A stretch of DNA of 64,000 bases from an uncultured Oscillospiraceae bacterium (GTDB lineage Bacteria > Bacillota > Clostridia > Oscillospirales > Oscillospiraceae): assembly GCA_947589545.1 (NCBI GenBank), contig CANQBA010000004.1, positions 35,957 to 99,956 on the forward strand. The letters run 5' to 3'. A model generated the notes under the pieces. That model saw nothing but the letters and a program-made list of their open reading frames with translations. It did not search any database and was not told the origin of the DNA. A program made the translations under genes and the position numbers. Shown here piece by piece: positions 8,987 to 16,746 of the stretch (within the stretch, counting starts at the first letter, position 1; each line of letters begins with the position of its first letter).

Positions 8987-10924
8987 ATGGATGATATGTA
9001 TATAGGAAAAGCCCTGGACGACAGGTATGAGATCATAGAGAAGATAGGCTCCGGCGGTATGGCCGAGGTCTACAAGGCCTTAGACCACAGGCTCAACCGT
9101 TTTGTGGCCATCAAGATCCTGAAGGCCGATCTGGCGCAGGATCCCGACCTCCGGCGCCGTTTTCACGCCGAGAGCCAGGCCGTAGCCATGCTGTCTCACC
9201 CGAATATCGTCTCGGTCTACGACGTGAACCACTCCGGCGGGGTGGACTATATCGTTATGGAGCTGATTGAGGGCATCACCCTGAAGCAGTACATAAACCG
9301 CAAGGGGATCCTCAACTGGAAGGAGGCCCTCCACTTCACCACCCAGATCGTCAAGGCCCTGGAGCACGCCCATTCCCGGGGCATCATCCACCGGGATATC
9401 AAGCCCCACAACATCATGCTCCTCAAGGACGGCAACGTGAAGGTGGCCGATTTCGGGATCGCCCGCCTTCTCACCACCCAGAACACGCTGACCAAGCAGA
9501 CCCTGGGCTCGGTGCACTATATCTCCCCGGAGCAGGCCAAGGGCGACGCGGCGGATACCCGCTCCGACCTCTACTCCGTGGGCGTGGTCATGTACGAGAT
9601 GCTCACCTCCCGGCTCCCCTTTGAGGGGGATTCCCCGGTGTCCATCGCCATCCAGCACATCTCCTCCGTGCCCCTCCAGCCCCGGGAGATAAACCCGGAC
9701 ATCCCCATCGGCCTGGAGGAGATCACCATGAAGGCCATGGATCCCAATATCAACACCCGCTATCAGTCCGCCACGGAAATGATCGCGGATCTGGAGGACT
9801 TCCGCAAGAACCCCTCCATCCGCTTCAACTACTCCGTCATCCCCTCCATGGCCGACGACGCGGACGCCACCCGCTCCGTGCCCGTGGTGAAAAACATCTC
9901 CGGCGTGGAGAGCGTCCGGCGGCGCGTCAGCGGAAACGGGGCCACCCGGAACAGGATCACCCCCGACCAGTACCGGGAAAACAGGCGCAAGGCGGGGCGG
10001 AACACCATGCTGGTGGGCATTTTCTGCATCATCGTCCTGCTGGTCCTGCTCTTCACGGTGATGTGGCAGTATTTCCTCAAGGACATCATCATGCCCGACG
10101 AGGAGGAGCGGATCACCATCGCCAACTTCGTGGGGGCCATGTACGACGAGGTCATCAACAACGAGGAATACCTGAGATATTACACCTTCATGCCGCCCAA
10201 ATACGACAACGAGTCCGAAAATCCCGAGGGCTACATCCTAAAGCAGGATCCCTCCGCCTCCAGGACGTTTACCCTGACCGAGGAGAAGATCCCCATCACC
10301 CTGACCATCGCCGCCGGCAAGGAGGAGGTCAGGATGCCGTATCTCATCAACGAGGACTACCGGGACGCCAGGACGCGGCTTCAGCAGATCAGCTCCGAAA
10401 AAAAGCTGAATCTGGACATCCAGCTGGAGCCCAAATCCCACGACTCCTACACCCCGGACTATGTATTCAACCAGATCCCGGCCGAGGGCACGGTGCTGGT
10501 GCCCGGCATGACCATCGTGCTGGAGTATTCCACCGGGCCTGAGATCCATCAGGTGAAGGTGCCGAACCTGCTCTCCCTGCGGGAGGACACCGCCCTGGAG
10601 AAGCTTCAGGAGCGCGGCCTTGTGGGCGTCAAGATTGAGGAATTCAACGCCGACGCCACCCGCGGCCGCGTCTTCCAGCAGAATCCCGACCCGGATACCC
10701 TGGTGGAGGAGGGAACAGAGGTGACCTTTTACATCTCCCTGGGGCCGGAGCCGGTGGATGAACCCACCCAGCCCACCGTTCCCACCGAGACAGGGCCCAT
10801 CGGCGGCGGGACGACTATCCCCGGCGGCGAGGATGAGCCTGGGAACGGGGATCAGGACGACGGCCCGGAGGACGGGGAGCAGGGCAATCCCGACGACGGT
10901 GAGGGCGTCTCTGTCAGTGGCTGA
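8987..10924 (+). CDS. prkC: PASTA-domain Ser/Thr protein kinase
   Basis: A 645-residue membrane kinase. The kinase domain (about residues 10-275) has the glycine loop IGSGGMAEV, catalytic HRDIKPHN, DFGIARL and activation segment GSVHYISPEQAKG. One transmembrane helix lies near residues 343-365 (LVGIFCIIVLLVLLFTVMW), followed by three extracellular PASTA repeats that bind peptidoglycan fragments or lipid II, and a low-complexity Pro/Thr/Gly/Asp tail. Family role: growth, division and spore-germination signalling. The rsgA start lies inside its 3' end. Confidence 0.95.
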   Translation: MDDMYIGKALDDRYEIIEKIGSGGMAEVYKALDHRLNRFVAIKILKADLAQDPDLRRRFHAESQAVAMLSHPNIVSVYDVNHSGGVDYIVMELIEGITLKQYINRKGILNWKEALHFTTQIVKALEHAHSRGIIHRDIKPHNIMLLKDGNVKVADFGIARLLTTQNTLTKQTLGSVHYISPEQAKGDAADTRSDLYSVGVVMYEMLTSRLPFEGDSPVSIAIQHISSVPLQPREINPDIPIGLEEITMKAMDPNINTRYQSATEMIADLEDFRKNPSIRFNYSVIPSMADDADATRSVPVVKNISGVESVRRRVSGNGATRNRITPDQYRENRRKAGRNTMLVGIFCIIVLLVLLFTVMWQYFLKDIIMPDEEERITIANFVGAMYDEVINNEEYLRYYTFMPPKYDNESENPEGYILKQDPSASRTFTLTEEKIPITLTIAAGKEEVRMPYLINEDYRDARTRLQQISSEKKLNLDIQLEPKSHDSYTPDYVFNQIPAEGTVLVPGMTIVLEYSTGPEIHQVKVPNLLSLREDTALEKLQERGLVGVKIEEFNADATRGRVFQQNPDPDTLVEEGTEVTFYISLGPEPVDEPTQPTVPTETGPIGGGTTIPGGEDEPGNGDQDDGPEDGEQGNPDDGEGVSVSG

Positions 10925-11807
10925 GGGGAGGATCGTAAAGGCCCTCAGCGGCTTCTACTACGTGGAGGCCGGGGAGGCGCTTGTCGCCTGCCGCGCCAGA
11001 GGAAAATTCCGCCACACGGGGGAGACCCCCCTGGTGGGGGATCTGGTGAGCTTTACCCTCACCGGAACGGGGGAGGGCGTTGTGGACGCCCTTTTGCCCC
11101 GGCGCAACCGCTTTTCCCGTCCGCCCATCGCCAATATTGACCAGATGGTCATTGTGGCCTCCGGGGCCGTCCCCGTCACCGACCCCTTCCTCATCGACCG
11201 CATGACCGCCATCGCCGTCCATGCCGGCGCGCGGACGCTGATCTGCGTCAACAAGGCCGACGAGGACCGGGCGGAGGCGCTGACGGAAATCTATCGAAGT
11301 GCGGGCTTCCCCACGATCCTCACCAGCGCCGTCACCGGAGAGGGGATCGACGCTTTGAAGGAGGAGCTTCAGGGGCGGTTCAGCGTGTTTACCGGCAACT
11401 CCGGCGTGGGCAAATCCAGCATCCTCAACGCCCTCTGTCCCGCACTCGCCATCCCCACCGGGGAGGTCAGCCTGAAGCTGGGCCGGGGCCGCCACACCAC
11501 CCGCCATGTGGAGATCTTCAAGACCCCCGACGGGGCCATGATCGCCGACACGCCGGGCTTTGCCGCCTTCGATCTGGAGAATATGGAGCTCACCGACCCT
11601 GCGCAGCTCCCGTACGCCTTTCCGGACTTCGCCCCCTACTTGGGCACCTGCCGCTTTGTGGGCTGTTCCCACACCAAGGAGCGCGGCTGCGGCGTGCTGG
11701 AGGCCCTGGAGGCGGGGAAGATCTGCCCCTCCCGCCACAAAAGCTACGTCCGGCTCTATCAGCAGCTGAAAAGCGTGAATTTCTGGGAGCGGAAGGAGCA
11801 AAATTGA
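10917..11807 (+). CDS. rsgA: Ribosome small-subunit-dependent GTPase RsgA
   Basis: A circularly permuted GTPase that checks 30S maturation. It has an N-terminal OB domain (EGRIVKALSGFYYVEAG), then G4 NKAD before the P-loop GNSGVGKSS, then DTPGF (G3) and the C-terminal zinc knuckle CRFVGCSHTKERGC. No ATG exists in a sensible place. GTG 10917 gives a 296-residue protein, normal for the family, with GGTGAGG about 12 nt upstream inside prkC; GTG 10899 is an alternative. It is the last gene of the left-hand run, followed by a hairpin. Confidence 0.92.
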   Translation: MAEGRIVKALSGFYYVEAGEALVACRARGKFRHTGETPLVGDLVSFTLTGTGEGVVDALLPRRNRFSRPPIANIDQMVIVASGAVPVTDPFLIDRMTAIAVHAGARTLICVNKADEDRAEALTEIYRSAGFPTILTSAVTGEGIDALKEELQGRFSVFTGNSGVGKSSILNALCPALAIPTGEVSLKLGRGRHTTRHVEIFKTPDGAMIADTPGFAAFDLENMELTDPAQLPYAFPDFAPYLGTCRFVGCSHTKERGCGVLEALEAGKICPSRHKSYVRLYQQLKSVNFWERKEQN

Positions 11808-11889
11808 CGCTCTTCTCCATCCTGCTAAGTATTATAACATAAACATAATTATTTGTCAAGCATTATTTTGAAAAATATAAATTATTTTT

Positions 11890-11920
11890 AATGCCGCCCC
11901 AAATCGGGGAGGCATTTTCA
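11890..11920 (+). terminator. Rho-independent terminator after rsgA
   Basis: AATGCC and CCCC pair with GGGG and GGCATT around a short AAATC loop, with one G/A mismatch, followed by a TTTT run. It ends the housekeeping run before the small membrane-protein gene. The preceding 80 bp (11,808-11,889) is AT-rich with no recognisable gene. Confidence 0.7.
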
Positions 11921-11969
11921 CGTTTTAAGCCCCTTCCGCATAAAATGGAACAGACAGGGGGTGCGCGCT

Positions 11970-12119
11970 ATGAAAAGGCGGAACAGGACGATTGGCGGGA
12001 TCCTGGCGGCGGCGGGGGTGATGGTGATCCTCTCCCTCGTCCTGCCCACCTCCTTCTGGTGGTTCGTCCTGGGGATCGTTCTCATTTGCGTAGGGATCAG
12101 CGTCATGCGGCATTGCTGA
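11970..12119 (+). CDS. Small single-helix membrane protein, 49 residues
   Basis: ATG 11970 to TGA 12117-12119 encodes a basic N-terminus (MKRRNRTIGG) followed by one or two hydrophobic segments (ILAAAGVMVILSLVLP and FWWFVLGIVLICVGISVM) and a short MRHC end. An AGGGGG ribosome site lies 8 nt upstream. I do not know a characterised homologue, although similar 40-50-residue proteins with an FWWF motif occur in spore-forming Clostridia, often near spore-coat genes. It sits directly upstream of the SPOCS/LysM gene on the same strand, so a sporulation role is possible but unproven. Confidence 0.65.
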   Translation: MKRRNRTIGGILAAAGVMVILSLVLPTSFWWFVLGIVLICVGISVMRHC

Positions 12120-12123
12120 CCGG

Positions 12124-12152
12124 TTCTATTCCATGGACAAAGGGCGTATACT
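12124..12152 (+). promoter_or_regulatory. Sigma-E-like sporulation promoter
   Basis: TTCTATT (12124-12130), a 14-nt spacer and CGTATACT (12145-12152) resemble the mother-cell sigma-E consensus (-35 near ATATT, -10 CATACAnT). It lies 40 bp upstream of the SPOCS/LysM gene, whose family is expressed in the mother cell. Confidence 0.45.
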
Positions 12153-12192
12153 CTCACAGTCAAGCTTAATAACTGATTAGGAGAGGTTGCTT

Positions 12193-13707
12193 ATGAAGAT
12201 AGACCTGAAAGCCGACAGGATCAGCTTCCAGAGGCCCGCGCTGCGCCGCCTGATGGTTCGGGAGGAGACGGCGGAGACCATCGTCCCCGACGCCCTGCCG
12301 GATATCCTGCGTATTTTGGACACAAAGGGGATGGTGTGCCTGCGGGGCAAGGACTCCTCCGAGGGGCGCGTCACCGTCACGGCCTCGGCGGACTTGACGG
12401 TGCTCTATGTGCCGGAATCGGGCAGGGGCGTGCGAAAGCTCACGGTGTCCGTCCCCATGGAGATCACGGGGGACTGCCCGGAGGAACTGAGCGACGCGCT
12501 GATCACGGCCTCCCTGACCCTCACCGGGACGGACGCCAGGACGGTGAATCCCCGGAAGGTGGTGGTTCGGGCCGAGTGCTCCTGTGACGCGCGGCTCTAT
12601 ATGCCGGACACGCTTACGAATACCGTGCCGCGTGAGGCGGAGGGCGTCTATTATAAGAGTACTTCCGGGACGGCGCGTCTGCCTGTCTCCGTGACGGAAA
12701 AGACCTTTGTCATCACCGACGAGGCCAGATTCCGGGAGGGCGCACCGGCGGTAGGGGAGATCCTTCGGACGCGCACCGCTCTGACGGTGGAGAGCGCCAA
12801 GGCCGTTGGCAGCCGCGCGGTGGTCAAGGGCGCGGCGGTCACCGACGTGCTCTACGAGGGGAAGGAGGGCGGCCTCTGCTCTGAGACGCTGATCTCCCCC
12901 TTCTCCCAGATCGTGGAGACGGACGCGGCGGGGGAGGCGGCGGATTTTGACATCGTCATGGCCGTGACCGGCTTCTATTCCACCCGCACCCTGATGGACG
13001 AGAGCGGCGGCGACACCCTGAGCCTGGAGATCCACGCCGTCTGCCAGTGCGTGGCTTATGCGGATACGGGCGTTGAGCGCGTCACGGACGCTTACAGCGT
13101 AAAATGTCCGGTGGAGCTGACCATGGGACAGTGCGGAGCGCGGCGCCTCGCGGGCCGTGACACCCTCCACAGCGAGGCGGCGATCTCCGTCCCCACGGCG
13201 GAGCGGGCGGCCAGGGTGCTGTGCGTCACGGCCAACGTCTCCGGCGGAAACGCCCGGAACGCCCAGGAGGGGCGGGTGGCCGTGACGGGCCTGCAGGCGT
13301 CGGTGCTCTATGAAAATGCCTCCGGCGAGATCCTGGCGTCCTCGCGCCGGACGGAGACGGAGTGGAAGCTTCCCGCCGGCGGCGAGCTGGGCGCTGTGAC
13401 CATCGCGGGCGAGATCCAGGCGAACGTCACCGACGGCGCCATTGAGCTGCGGGCCGGTCTGGAGGCGGAGGCCATTCGGATGGAGGAGATGAACGAGGCG
13501 TATGTGGAGGGCCTGGAGCTTCTGGAGGAGCAGGCGCTGGACAAGGCGGAGCTGCCCTCCCTGACGGTGGTTCGGTGCGCCTCGCCCGACCTGTGGGCGC
13601 TGGCCAAGAGCCATCTCTCCACCGAGGAGGCTATTTTGGAGGCCAGCGGCCTTGCTCCCGGCGCCGTCCCGGAACGGGGAACGGTGCTTCTGGTGCCGAG
13701 GCTCTGA
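12193..13707 (+). CDS. SPOCS (DUF3794) and LysM domain spore-coat type protein
   Basis: A 504-residue protein with repeated SPOCS/DUF3794 units (about residues 30-130, 165-265 and 300-400), recognisable by segments such as VPDALPDILRIL and EVQLRVTG-like beta repeats, and a C-terminal LysM-like domain (LTVVRCASPDLWALAKSH ... GTVLLVPRL). SPOCS proteins bind spore-coat or peptidoglycan layers in Clostridia (SafA/SpoVID-like roles). ATG 12193 is preferred over TTG 12187 because AGGAGAGG lies just upstream. No signal peptide is present, consistent with assembly on the forespore surface from the mother cell. Confidence 0.85.
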   Translation: MKIDLKADRISFQRPALRRLMVREETAETIVPDALPDILRILDTKGMVCLRGKDSSEGRVTVTASADLTVLYVPESGRGVRKLTVSVPMEITGDCPEELSDALITASLTLTGTDARTVNPRKVVVRAECSCDARLYMPDTLTNTVPREAEGVYYKSTSGTARLPVSVTEKTFVITDEARFREGAPAVGEILRTRTALTVESAKAVGSRAVVKGAAVTDVLYEGKEGGLCSETLISPFSQIVETDAAGEAADFDIVMAVTGFYSTRTLMDESGGDTLSLEIHAVCQCVAYADTGVERVTDAYSVKCPVELTMGQCGARRLAGRDTLHSEAAISVPTAERAARVLCVTANVSGGNARNAQEGRVAVTGLQASVLYENASGEILASSRRTETEWKLPAGGELGAVTIAGEIQANVTDGAIELRAGLEAEAIRMEEMNEAYVEGLELLEEQALDKAELPSLTVVRCASPDLWALAKSHLSTEEAILEASGLAPGAVPERGTVLLVPRL

Positions 13708-13722
13708 TCAAAATATGTATTG

Positions 13723-13750
13723 CCCCCGGCGGTCAGATGACTGCCGGGGG
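13723..13750. terminator. Bidirectional terminator between convergent genes
   Basis: CCCCCGGC and GCCGGGGG form an 8-bp GC stem around a 12-nt loop. It lies between the end of the SPOCS gene (+) and the end of the Asn/Gln-rich gene (-), so it could terminate both. The U-tract is short on each side. Confidence 0.6.
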
Positions 13751-13758
13751 TTTCGCTG

Positions 13759-13893
13759 TCAGTTCTGGTGATTCTGCTGGTTGTTGTTCTGCTGCTGGTT
13801 GTTGTTCTGCTGTTGGTTCTGCTGATTGTTGTTCTGCTGCTGGTTGTTGCGGTTATTGTTATTCTGCTGGTTATTCTTGTTCTGGTTGCTCAC
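13759..13893 (-). CDS. Asn/Gln-rich microprotein, 44 residues
   Basis: On the minus strand a perfect AGGAGGTG ribosome site precedes GTG 13893. The frame runs 44 codons to TGA 13759-13761. By count, 22 residues are Asn and 17 are Gln; the rest are Met, Ser, Lys, Arg and His (start MSNQNKNNQQNNNNRNN). Runs alternate N(2-4) and Q(2-3). No characterised family is recognised. Asn/Gln-rich proteins are prone to amyloid or gel formation, and the neighbour is a spore-coat gene, so a structural spore role is inference only. The codons vary (AAC/AAT, CAG/CAA), so this is not a pure nucleotide repeat. Confidence 0.65.
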   Translation of the reverse strand: MSNQNKNNQQNNNNRNNQQQNNNQQNQQQNNNQQQNNNQQNHQN

Positions 13894-13918
13894 TGATTTT
13901 CACCTCCTGAGGTGATTT

Positions 13919-13947
13919 TATTATTGACAAGAATTCAGAGAATATAC
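13919..13947 (-). promoter_or_regulatory. Possible sigma-E-like promoter of the Asn/Gln microprotein
   Basis: On the minus strand GTATATT (13941-13947) is separated by 14 nt from CAATAATA (13919-13926). The -35 matches the sigma-E consensus well and the -10 only partly. It lies 26 bp upstream of the GTG start. Confidence 0.3.
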
Positions 13948-13948
13948 G

Positions 13949-13977
13949 TTGCAAATTTTAGATTCTTATGCTATAAT
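13949..13977 (+). promoter_or_regulatory. Sigma-A promoter of yebC
   Basis: TTGCAA (13949-13954), 17-nt spacer, TATAAT (13972-13977). Transcription would start near 13984, about 30 nt before the yebC ATG. Confidence 0.7.
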
Positions 13978-14013
13978 GCCTTCATCTGCGTATTACGGAA
14001 GGATGGTCAACCT

Positions 14014-14751
14014 ATGTCAGGACATTCCAAATGGCATAACATACAGAAAACAAAGGGCGCGGCGGACGCCAAGCGCGCCCAGGCTTTCACCAAGATCGCC
14101 CGTGAGATGATCGTAGCGGTGAAGGAGGGCGGCGGTTCGGCCGACCCGGCCAACAACTCCCGTCTGGCCACCGTCATCGCCAAGGCCAAGGCCGCCAACA
14201 TGCCCAACGACAACATCAAGAGGACGCTGGAGAAGGCCGCGGGCAGCGCCGGCGGCGACAACTACGAGTCCGTCACCTACGAGGGCTACGGCCCCGAGGG
14301 CGTGGCCGTCATTGTGGACGCCATGACCGACAACCGCAACCGTACCGCTTCCGAGGTGCGGCACCTCTTTGACAAATACGGCGGAAATATGGGCGCCTCC
14401 GGGTGCGTCAGCTGGTCGTTTGAGAAGAAGGGCGTCATCGTCATCGATAACGAGGATGAGGAGTACGACGAGGACACCGTCATGATGGACGCGCTGGAGG
14501 CCGGCGCCGACGATATGCAGGCCGAGGACGAGACCTTTGAGGTCACCACCGACCCCGACAGCTTCCCGGCTGTCCTGGAGGCCCTGGAGGCCAAGAAGTA
14601 TAAGTTCGTCTCCGCCCAGGTGGAGATGGTGCCCCAGAACTACGTGAAGCTCACCGACGAGGAGAACATCAAGAAGTTCGAGAAGATGCTGGAGCTGATG
14701 GACGACAACGACGACATCCAAAACGTCTGGCACAACTGGGACGAGGACTGA
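14014..14751 (+). CDS. yebC: YebC/PmpR family transcription/translation factor
   Basis: A 245-residue protein with the signature start MSGHSKWHNIQKTKGAADAK and the conserved GGSADPANNSRL and NMPNDNIKR segments. The family was annotated as DNA-binding regulators, and some members relieve ribosome stalling at polyproline. ATG 14014 with GGAAGGATGG upstream is the family start; a longer upstream reading has no homology. The C-terminus is acidic. It has its own sigma-A promoter and is followed by a strong hairpin shared with rnpB. Confidence 0.95.
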   Translation: MSGHSKWHNIQKTKGAADAKRAQAFTKIAREMIVAVKEGGGSADPANNSRLATVIAKAKAANMPNDNIKRTLEKAAGSAGGDNYESVTYEGYGPEGVAVIVDAMTDNRNRTASEVRHLFDKYGGNMGASGCVSWSFEKKGVIVIDNEDEEYDEDTVMMDALEAGADDMQAEDETFEVTTDPDSFPAVLEALEAKKYKFVSAQVEMVPQNYVKLTDEENIKKFEKMLELMDDNDDIQNVWHNWDED

Positions 14752-14766
14752 GAAAAAACATAGCAC

Positions 14767-14820
14767 GTCACCTTATTAAAAAAACGAGGCCAAATGGCCT
14801 CGCTTTTTTAATAAGGTGAC
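14767..14820. terminator. Long bidirectional terminator between yebC and rnpB
   Basis: Two 25-nt arms (14767-14791 and 14796-14820) pair at 24 of 25 positions around an AAAT loop. The core is CGAGGCC/GGCCTCG flanked by A7 and T6 tracts, so U-tracts exist in both directions. The outer six base pairs (GTCACC/GGTGAC) overlap the last six nucleotides of RNase P RNA. Confidence 0.9.
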
Positions 14821-15269
14821 CGGGCCTGTAAGCCGGGTTCTGTCGTGGACAGCCATTAATCTAGACCGGCAGTTGCCCGCCGGTTCAAGCCGTTTGGGGG
14901 ACGGACGGGCCGCCCTTGTGTCCCCGTAGTTGCTCCGGATAGAGTTTACAGCGGAAATATGTCTCCATACTCCGAGTGGGCTCTTACCCCACCTTTCCAC
15001 CATCTCCTCGCTGAAACCGCTTTACCTCGGGCTGCAAGTGTTCGCCCTCGGGCGCGGGTTTCGCTCGTCGATTCCCCACACGACCCGCTGACGCCGGGCT
15101 CGTACGGGGGCCCCGAGTTAGGCCCGCTTTAGCGTGTTTGCAAGGAAGTCTATTTCTGTTGCACTTGTCCGAGGGTCGCCCCTGGCGGGTGTTACCCGTT
15201 ATCCTTGCCCTGTGGAGCCCGGACTTTCCTCACGCGCCTAAGCGCCCGCGGCTGTCCGGCCCGGTCACC
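14815..15269 (-). ncRNA. rnpB: RNase P RNA, bacterial A type
   Basis: About 455 nt on the minus strand. The 5' end GGTGACCGGGCC (from 15269) pairs with the 3' end GGCCCGGTCACC (to 14815) as helix P1. The conserved CR-I box GAGGAAAGTCCGGGC, the GCAACAGAAA element typical of A-type RNAs, the GGTGGAAAGG-like segment and the 3' AGAACCCGGCTTACAG segment are all present in order. It is the catalytic RNA for tRNA 5' maturation. It has its own promoter and terminator and is divergent from murD. Confidence 0.95.
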
Positions 15270-15275
15270 GGGATT

Positions 15276-15304
15276 ATTTTAAATCATTCCCTCCGGTTTG
15301 TCAA
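15276..15304 (-). promoter_or_regulatory. Sigma-A promoter of rnpB
   Basis: On the minus strand TTGACA (15299-15304), 17-nt spacer, TAAAAT (15276-15281). The predicted start, 7 nt downstream, coincides with the first base of RNase P helix P1 at 15269. Confidence 0.85.
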
Positions 15305-15310
15305 ACACAA

Positions 15311-15339
15311 TTGCAAATTTCAAGGAGATGGTGTATAAT
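15311..15339 (+). promoter_or_regulatory. Sigma-A promoter of murD
   Basis: TTGCAA (15311-15316), 17-nt spacer, TATAAT (15334-15339), about 37 bp before the murD ATG. It lies back to back with the rnpB promoter. Confidence 0.7.
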
Positions 15340-15375
15340 GATCATGTCTATTTCTTCATCTGCAAGGAGCGCATC

Positions 15376-16746
15376 ATGACACTTTCTCAGTACATCGACT
15401 CTCTCCGGGGCAAGCGCGTCACCGTCATTGGCCTGGGCGTCAGCAACAGGCCCCTGGTGCGGCTGCTTCTCAAGGCCGGCCTCGACCTGACCGTCCGGGA
15501 CGCCGCCGCCCCTGAGAGCCTGGGCGACATCGCCACCGAGCTTTTGGAGCACGGGTGCAGGATCATCACCGGGGAAGATTACCTGAAGGAGATCGACGCC
15601 GACATGATCTTCCGTTCCCCCGGCGTCATGCCCCACGAGCCGGGGATCCTCCGGGCCGTGGAGAACGGCGCCGTACTCACCAGCGAGATGGAGGCCTTCT
15701 TTGAGGTCTGCCCCTGTCCCATCTACGCCGTCACCGGCTCCGACGGGAAGACCACCACCACCACGGTCATCGCCGAGATGCTGAAGGCCGACGGAAAGAC
15801 CGTCCATGTGGGCGGCAACATCGGGACGCCCCTTCTGGACAAGGCCGATACCATGAAGCCGGAGGACGTGGCGGTGCTGGAGCTGTCCTCCTTCCAGCTG
15901 ATGACCATGAAAAAATCCCCCACACGGGCGCTGGTGACCAACGTGGCCCCCAACCACCTCGACAAGCACAAGAGCATGGACGAGTACGTGGACGCCAAGC
16001 GGAATATCTTTCAGAACACGCCTCACCCGGAGGTGGTCGTTCTCAACGCCGACAACGACATCACCCGCGCCTTTGCCGCCCGGGCGGGAGCGGGCGTCCG
16101 GTTCTTTTCCCGGCGCGACACCGTGGAGAACGGGACGTTCTGTGAAGACGGCACGATCTACGCCTCTCTGGGCGGCAGGACGGAGAAGCTCATGGAGGCC
16201 GGAGAAATCTTCCTCCCCGGCGCGCATAATGTGGAAAATTATCTGGGCGCTTTCGCCCTTCTCTACGGGAGCGTGAAAAATGAGTCCATGACCGGCACCG
16301 CCAAAACGTTCCGGGGCGTGGAGCACAGGATCGAGCTTGTCCGGGAGCTTCGCGGGGTAAAATATTATAACGACTCCATCGCCTCCTCGCCCTCCCGCAC
16401 CAGGGCGGGCCTTAAGTCCTTTGCGCAGAAGGTCATTCTGATCGCCGGCGGCAAGGACAAGGGCGTGCCCTTCGACGCCCTGGGCGAGGATATCCGGGAG
16501 CACGTGAAGGTGCTGGTGCTCACCGGCCTCACGGCGGAGAAGATCGAGAAGGCCGCGCTGGACGCGGGATATGACGGGCCGGTCATCCGGAAGGACGACT
16601 TCCGGGAGGCCGTTCTGGCGGCGGTTGCCGCGGCGGGGGAGGGCGACACCGTGCTTTTGTCCCCGGCCTGCACCTCCTTCGACCGGTTCAAAAATTTCGC
16701 CGAGCGCGGCAATTATTTTAAAGAGATCGTGATGGGGCTTTCGTGA
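15376..16746 (+). CDS. murD: UDP-N-acetylmuramoylalanine--D-glutamate ligase
   Basis: A 456-residue Mur ligase that adds D-Glu to UDP-MurNAc-L-Ala in cytoplasmic peptidoglycan synthesis. It shows the N-terminal Rossmann segment VTVIGLGVSNRPLV, the ATP loop GSDGKTTTTT, the NHLDKH motif, and the C-terminal domain with YYNDSIASSPSRT and IAGGKDKG. ATG 15376 is chosen because AAGGAGC precedes it; an earlier in-frame start would fall before the promoter -10. It stands apart from a dcw cluster and overlaps the next gene by one base. Confidence 0.95.
   Translation: MTLSQYIDSLRGKRVTVIGLGVSNRPLVRLLLKAGLDLTVRDAAAPESLGDIATELLEHGCRIITGEDYLKEIDADMIFRSPGVMPHEPGILRAVENGAVLTSEMEAFFEVCPCPIYAVTGSDGKTTTTTVIAEMLKADGKTVHVGGNIGTPLLDKADTMKPEDVAVLELSSFQLMTMKKSPTRALVTNVAPNHLDKHKSMDEYVDAKRNIFQNTPHPEVVVLNADNDITRAFAARAGAGVRFFSRRDTVENGTFCEDGTIYASLGGRTEKLMEAGEIFLPGAHNVENYLGAFALLYGSVKNESMTGTAKTFRGVEHRIELVRELRGVKYYNDSIASSPSRTRAGLKSFAQKVILIAGGKDKGVPFDALGEDIREHVKVLVLTGLTAEKIEKAALDAGYDGPVIRKDDFREAVLAAVAAAGEGDTVLLSPACTSFDRFKNFAERGNYFKEIVMGLS

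Noticed and set aside
13759..13893. CRISPR-like or simple tandem DNA repeat
   Set aside because: The repetition is at the level of Asn/Gln codons with a clear ribosome site, start and stop; there are no spacers.
13575..13910. Plus-strand frame with CCSAAGCC-like Cys repeats
   Set aside because: Tempting as a Cys-rich peptide, but it is the complement of the Asn/Gln gene, lacks its own ribosome site and runs through the terminator of the SPOCS gene.
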